A stretch of 9,127 nt of DNA from Ruminococcus flavefaciens (GTDB lineage: Bacteria > Bacillota > Clostridia > Oscillospirales > Ruminococcaceae), in assembly GCA_002310115.1 (NCBI GenBank), contig DBYI01000049.1, forward strand, positions 1-9,127, written 5' to 3'. A program made the position numbers and the translations under genes. Positions 6,510 to 9,127 of the stretch are shown here, piece by piece. How positions within the stretch are numbered: position 1 is the first letter of the stretch; the number at the start of each line of letters is the position of its first letter. Below the pieces are notes generated by a model. That model saw nothing but the letters and a program-made list of their open reading frames with translations. It searched no databases and was not told the DNA's origin.

Positions 6510-6770
6510 ATGGATAAAGATAAACGTACAGTTGAAGAAGAACTGATTCTTGACAGGGATACCTATCGCAGAATCAAGAAGATGGACAGAAGCACGCTAG
6601 AAGGCTTAATTCAGGATATCTTCGAGAGAGGACGTAAGAAGGGATTGGCGGAAGCGGGTGTGATTGTTGCTGAAGATAAAGAAGTTTCTTCTGATGACCA
6701 CACTCTTGACCTTCGTGTTGTTGCTGACGAAATCCGTTCTATTCGTGGCATCGGGGAGAAGAGATCATGA
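6510..6770 (+). CDS. Small charged protein of unknown function with truncated helix-hairpin-helix-like end
   Basis: This 86-residue product is not assigned to a named family. It is highly charged and mostly helical in character, with RRIKKMDR near residues 20-27 and a C-terminal IRSIRGIGEKRS. GIGEKR resembles the hairpin of a helix-hairpin-helix DNA-binding motif, but the second helix is missing because the frame stops. In another frame, EIMKIVD continues at 6761-6781 and would suit that second helix, so a small deletion or frameshift is possible. ATG 6510 lies 9 nt after AGGGG (6496-6500) and behind a good promoter. The stop overlaps the ATG of the next short frame (ATGA). It may belong to the same decayed mobile DNA as the recombinase pieces. 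Expression is likely, function is unknown. Confidence 0.65.
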   Translation: MDKDKRTVEEELILDRDTYRRIKKMDRSTLEGLIQDIFERGRKKGLAEAGVIVAEDKEVSSDDHTLDLRVVADEIRSIRGIGEKRS

Positions 6771-6913
6771 AGATCGTTGACGGGAAAATGCAGCTCATAT
6801 CCAAAGCTGAGCCTATTGAGATAGGCGACGATGTATGGCTTTGCGGAAACGTGACGATATGTCCGGGTGTAAAGATTGGCAACAGGGCAGTTGTTGCGGC
6901 AGTAGCAGACTAA
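6767..6913 (+). pseudogene. Hexapeptide-repeat O-acetyltransferase fragment
   Basis: A 48-residue frame contains EPIEIGDDVWLCGNVTICPG and VKIGNRAVVAA, the left-handed beta-helix repeat pattern of maltose/galactoside-type O-acetyltransferases near their C-terminus. Intact family members are about 180-200 residues; the N-terminal two thirds are missing here. The usual GSVVTKDIP-type ending is replaced by VAD and a stop. The frame begins at an ATG overlapping the previous stop codon, with no separate ribosome binding site apart from GGGGAGAAGAG at 6753-6763. Cofactor binding and trimer formation would need the missing parts, so I call it a remnant. The right boundary lies near 6900-6905, where recombinase sequence begins. 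Confidence 0.75.
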
Positions 6914-7106
6914 TATGGACGAAGTTGCCAAAGCTGAGCACCGGGACCGTATACAGGCGCTTTGCAACTTCATTAATTCCCAGCCGCGCACCATCACGAA
7001 GTTTGAGGGGACGCTGGTGAGGAAGCTGCTGAAAGATGTGAAGGTATGCGATGTTTTTATAGAGTTCCGGTTCAAGTCCGGGACGTCTGTTATTATTGAG
7101 AAGTGA
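6906..7106 (+). pseudogene. C-terminal fragment of a large serine recombinase
   Basis: From 6906 the frame reads QTNMDEVAKAEHRDRIQALC and continues through ITKFEGTLVRKLLKDVKV to a final FRFKSGTSVIIEK, with TGA at 7104-7106. This matches the C-terminal end of large serine recombinases of Firmicutes mobile elements, which typically have a (T/L)xFDExLxRxLxxKVxV segment and end in FKxGxxxxx. The catalytic resolvase domain and zinc-ribbon region are absent. An ATG at 6915 permits a 63-residue frame, but no ribosome binding site precedes it and a TAG lies in frame at 6903. Base composition is visibly richer in G+C than neighbouring genes, which fits foreign origin. Confidence 0.72.
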
Positions 7107-7110
7107 ATAG

Positions 7111-7161
7111 AAAATGAGTAGCCCCGTATCACTGAAGATTCAGTAGTGCGGGGCTCATTTT
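7111..7161 (+). terminator. Terminator-like hairpin after the recombinase fragment
   Basis: AAAATGAG (7111-7118) and CTCATTTTA, plus GCCCCG (7121-7126) and CGGGGC (7149-7154), form a long stem with a short bulge. T residues follow the right arm and A residues precede the left arm, so it could work in both directions. It lies five bases after the recombinase stop. Confidence 0.75.
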
Positions 7162-7389
7162 AATACTGGTTTATATTCGTGAACAGTCTGTACAGTTTGT
7201 CATACAGTTAATATACTGCCGGATCAGGGGCCTGCAATCGTTTACAATATCTCATGGTATGAGCAGAAAGCGGTCATCGTTCTTCTTCAAAGCAGTGTCA
7301 GAAAAGGTTAATCAGCTGAAAAGAGGAGATTCTCCAATTGCCGTGTTTGTAAAAAATGCTGATTTGTGAAAAAACATGTATAATCGAGG
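7162..7389. other. Region without a confident gene between recombinase fragment and GGDEF promoter
   Basis: No confident gene is seen. An ATG at 7259 opens a 36-codon frame (MSRKRSSFFFKAVSEK at the N-terminus, FVKNADL at the C-terminus, TGA 7367-7369) with plausible codon use but no ribosome binding site. It may be a remnant or chance. TACTGCCGGATCAG at 7214-7227 recurs at 9004-9017. An isolated TATAAT at 7379-7384 lacks a suitable -35. Confidence 0.45.
7214..7238 (+). repeat. Dispersed repeat, copy 1 (TACTGCCGGATCAG-N4-CTGCAAT)
   Basis: TACTGCCGGATCAG (7214-7227), four variable bases, then CTGCAAT matches the second copy at 9004-9028, with 21 of 25 positions identical. It lies just after the first recombinase piece, while the second copy lies just before the other. 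Confidence 0.6.
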
Positions 7390-7418
7390 TAGACAAGACA
7401 TTTTTTCTCTGTTATAAT
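7390..7418 (+). promoter_or_regulatory. Promoter of the GGDEF gene
   Basis: TAGACA (7390-7395) and TATAAT (7413-7418) are separated by 17 bp; the -35 has one mismatch to consensus. Predicted start is near 7425, giving a leader of about 74 nt that carries only a small hairpin, GCAG-TTCA-CTGC (7471-7482), ahead of the ribosome binding site. Confidence 0.7.
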
Positions 7419-7498
7419 ATAGAAAAGTGTTTATACAGATTTATTGTACCGATAAACCTTACATAAAATAGCAGTTCACTGCGGATAAGGAGGATCTT

Positions 7499-8827
7499 AT
7501 GGATACGAATCAGAAAGCACTGAATCAAATTGCACTTACATTAACAAAGCACTTTGACAGCTTGTATTATGTTGAAATACCGACTGGAAAATATATAGAA
7601 TACACCTCCGGAAAGATGCTTGAAACGGCAGGTATTCCGCATAGCGGTGCTGATTTCTTCAATGATACTCAGCGATATGCCACGAGATGTGTTCATCCGG
7701 ATGATCTCAGTCTTATGATCGAGTTTCATGATAAGGCTGTTATGTTTGAACGTTTGAGCGAAAACCGATTTAATTCGATTGTATACAGGCTGATATTAAA
7801 CGGTAGGATTATTCGTGTACGGAATATTGTGATTATGTGTGAGGATAATGCTCATATCTTGTGCTGCCTTGAAAACATAGAAGATGAGCTCCAAGAGCGT
7901 GAGGAACGTGAGAGAAATCTGCGTTCGGCACAGCGTATGGCGCGACTCGATGTCCTGACAGGAATACGAAACAAAACAGCTTTTGCTGAATATGGCGATA
8001 GTATAAAAAATAAGATACTTTCTGTTCCTGAACAGCTTCATTTTGCAATCGTAATGTGCGATATGAACGATTTAAAGCTGATAAACGATACAAGAGGCCA
8101 TAGCTTTGGCGATGAAGCACTGATGAGAACAAGTCGCATGATCTGTGAGATATATGATCATAGTCCTGTATTCCGCATCGGTGGAGATGAATTTGTTGTA
8201 ATACTTGAAGGGCGGGATTACGATGAGAGGGACTTCCTGCTGGAAAAGCTGCGTGAGGAATCCTTAGCCAATAAGCGTTTACGTTCAGGTCCGGAGATCG
8301 CCTGCGGAATGGCTGTTTTTGAAAATGGTGATACGTTTGACGCTGTTGTTCAACGAGCTGACCAGGAAATGTACGCTAATAAAAAAGATCTGAAATCCTC
8401 GTTTGTGAAGGATTACTTCATGGATATGGAGAAGATAGAAACGCCAATCACCGCCGAAAGAAAGCGCCTTCTTGATGGCATGTTCGATGCTTTATATACT
8501 ATGTCGGGCGGCGGATATGTGTTCCTGAATGATATGCGTTATGATCTTTCACGGTGGTCACTGCCGCTTGTAGATGATTTTGGTATGAAATCGGAGTATA
8601 TGTACCACGCTGACCGGCTTTGGCAGGAACATATACATCCGGAAGATATGAAAGTATACCGTGAGGCTGTAGATGCTGTTTTATGCGGAAATGCAGAGCT
8701 TCGTGCGATAAAATACCGCGCACGTAGAGCGGATGGAACATATGCGGTATGCTCAACAAGAGGCTTTGTTCTGAGTGATAAAGAAGGAAAACCGGAATAT
8801 TTCGGAGGAATCATAACAACTGAATAA
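7499..8827 (+). CDS. PAS-GGDEF-PAS protein, probable diguanylate cyclase
   Basis: This 442-residue soluble protein should make cyclic di-GMP from two GTP in response to a signal at its PAS domains. A PAS-like domain (about 20-130) with VHPDD is joined by a charged helix to a GGDEF domain (about 145-300). That domain shows DVLTGIRNK (151-159), metal-binding D188, N196 and an intact GGDEF at 228-232 preceded by RI. The RxxD inhibitory site is absent: the equivalent positions are Y219 and S222. A second PAS domain (about 325-442) has HPEDMKVYREAV and ends YFGGIITTE. No membrane segment is seen. AAGGAGG (7487-7493) lies 5 nt before the ATG. Related proteins often continue past this PAS into another domain, so the C-terminus may be shortened. 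Activity is likely but untested. Confidence 0.9.
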   Translation: MDTNQKALNQIALTLTKHFDSLYYVEIPTGKYIEYTSGKMLETAGIPHSGADFFNDTQRYATRCVHPDDLSLMIEFHDKAVMFERLSENRFNSIVYRLILNGRIIRVRNIVIMCEDNAHILCCLENIEDELQEREERERNLRSAQRMARLDVLTGIRNKTAFAEYGDSIKNKILSVPEQLHFAIVMCDMNDLKLINDTRGHSFGDEALMRTSRMICEIYDHSPVFRIGGDEFVVILEGRDYDERDFLLEKLREESLANKRLRSGPEIACGMAVFENGDTFDAVVQRADQEMYANKKDLKSSFVKDYFMDMEKIETPITAERKRLLDGMFDALYTMSGGGYVFLNDMRYDLSRWSLPLVDDFGMKSEYMYHADRLWQEHIHPEDMKVYREAVDAVLCGNAELRAIKYRARRADGTYAVCSTRGFVLSDKEGKPEYFGGIITTE

Positions 8828-8847
8828 AACACTGTATAAGCAAGATA

Positions 8848-8900
8848 AAGGCTCTGTGTGAGTAGACGATTATATGATCTACCGCATAGCCTTGTTGTTT
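8848..8900 (+). terminator. Probable terminator of the GGDEF gene
   Basis: AAGGCT (8848-8853) pairs with AGCCTT (8888-8893), and further inner pairing (TGTG with CGCA, TAGA with TCTA) extends an imperfect stem. A T-rich tail, TTGTTGTTT, follows at 8892-8900. The stem is interrupted, so efficiency is uncertain. Confidence 0.6.
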
Positions 8901-8910
8901 GTCCTGTCGA

Positions 8911-8939
8911 TTGACCTTTCGCCAGCGCTGTGGTATAAT
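8911..8939 (+). promoter_or_regulatory. Strong promoter upstream of the right-edge recombinase remnant
   Basis: TTGACC (8911-8916) and TATAAT (8934-8939) are 17 bp apart, with TGG before the -10. Only one base departs from the two consensus hexamers. The predicted start near 8946 falls in an inverted repeat, ATTCTAA (8941-8947) and TTAGAAT (8968-8974), with an inner near-palindrome at 8953-8966. Confidence 0.7.
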
Positions 8940-9003
8940 AATTCTAAGAGTTACTGCTATAGTAGTGTTAGAATAGATGAAGTATACGGATTTCAATTTG
9001 GCG

Positions 9004-9028
9004 TACTGCCGGATCAGCTTTCTGCAAT
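9004..9028 (+). repeat. Dispersed repeat, copy 2 (TACTGCCGGATCAG-N4-CTGCAAT)
   Basis: TACTGCCGGATCAG (9004-9017), four different variable bases, then CTGCAAT. With the copy at 7214 it brackets the GGDEF gene in direct orientation. Confidence 0.6.
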
Positions 9029-9044
9029 GCATCAGTTGCAGTAG

Positions 9045-9127
9045 GAGCTGATAGACAGAACGGAGAGCAGACAGAACTATGATGACCTTGTGGAAGAAAT
9101 ACTTCTGCTGCGTGAACAGCAGGAGCA
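9045..9127 (+). pseudogene. Serine recombinase fragment at the window edge (coiled region), 5' broken
   Basis: After an in-frame TAG at 9042-9044 the frame reads ELIDRTESRQNYDDLVEEIL and then LLREQQE to the window end. A YDDL(A/V)xEIxxLRE segment is typical of the coiled region before the C-terminal end of large Firmicutes serine recombinases. In an intact protein it would come directly before the QTNMDEVAKAEHRDR sequence found at 6906. No start codon with a ribosome binding site is seen. Upstream of the TAG the same frame reads VLPDQLSAMHQLQ, so the TAG may be a nonsense mutation in a longer remnant. What follows lies outside the window. Confidence 0.6.

Noticed and set aside
6611..7132. 173-codon open frame on the - strand
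   Set aside because: It lies antisense to the HhH-like gene, the acetyltransferase fragment and the recombinase fragment; the + strand frames match known families and the antisense product does not.
7425..7498. Possible cyclic di-GMP riboswitch in the leader of the GGDEF gene
   Set aside because: The leader is only about 74 nt and shows just a 4-bp hairpin; no conserved GEMM-type core was seen.
7796..8132. Two overlapping - strand frames inside the GGDEF gene
   Set aside because: They are shadows of a clearly coding + strand domain with intact GGDEF motifs.
1..9127. CRISPR array, tRNA, rRNA or lanthipeptide precursor gene
   Set aside because: I saw no regularly spaced repeats, no cloverleaf-like segment and no short leader-core peptide gene near the exporter operon.

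Overview
The window reads as a chromosomal piece of a low-to-moderate-GC Gram-positive anaerobe, most like a Ruminococcus or related Oscillospiraceae/Lachnospiraceae member. This is inferred from purine-rich AGGAGG-type ribosome binding sites, near-consensus sigma-A promoters, a VanR/VanS-like two-component pair, a PAS-GGDEF-PAS protein and debris of a large serine recombinase. No taxonomic marker gene is present. All complete genes lie on the + strand.

Layout. Bases 2-151 hold the C-terminal end of an unidentified protein, followed by a strong terminator (224-260). A regulatory region with a perfect-consensus promoter leads into an OmpR-family response regulator (547-1218) and an overlapping sensor kinase (1206-2363). 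After a 77-bp gap with a hairpin and a second promoter comes a three-gene ABC exporter: ATPase (2441-3337), a permease with a large external domain (3337-4590) and a small permease (4541-5167). Two hairpins end this block (5171-5230). A single-gene unit for a zinc-type MDR dehydrogenase (5326-6342) follows with its own promoter and terminator.

From about 6440 the window becomes a mosaic. A small unrecognised protein ending in a broken helix-hairpin-helix-like motif overlaps a 48-residue hexapeptide-acetyltransferase fragment, which abuts the C-terminal end of a serine recombinase (6906-7106) and a terminator. A PAS-GGDEF-PAS protein (7499-8827) follows with its own promoter. The right edge (9045-9127) carries a recombinase-like segment that would, in an intact protein, lie directly before the piece at 6906, so the GGDEF gene sits between two complementary recombinase pieces.

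How the genes work together. The regulator, kinase and exporter look like one envelope-stress or antimicrobial-peptide sensing and resistance module. A tandem 7-bp repeat with 11-bp period, typical of OmpR-family sites, occurs both just upstream of the regulator gene (490-507) and at the end of the kinase gene (2355-2372). In the second place a TATAAT lies 13 bp downstream. Transcripts from there should start inside the left arm of the intergenic hairpin, so they would escape a terminator that could stop read-through from the regulator genes. This is the most interesting regulatory proposal in the window and remains an inference from sequence.
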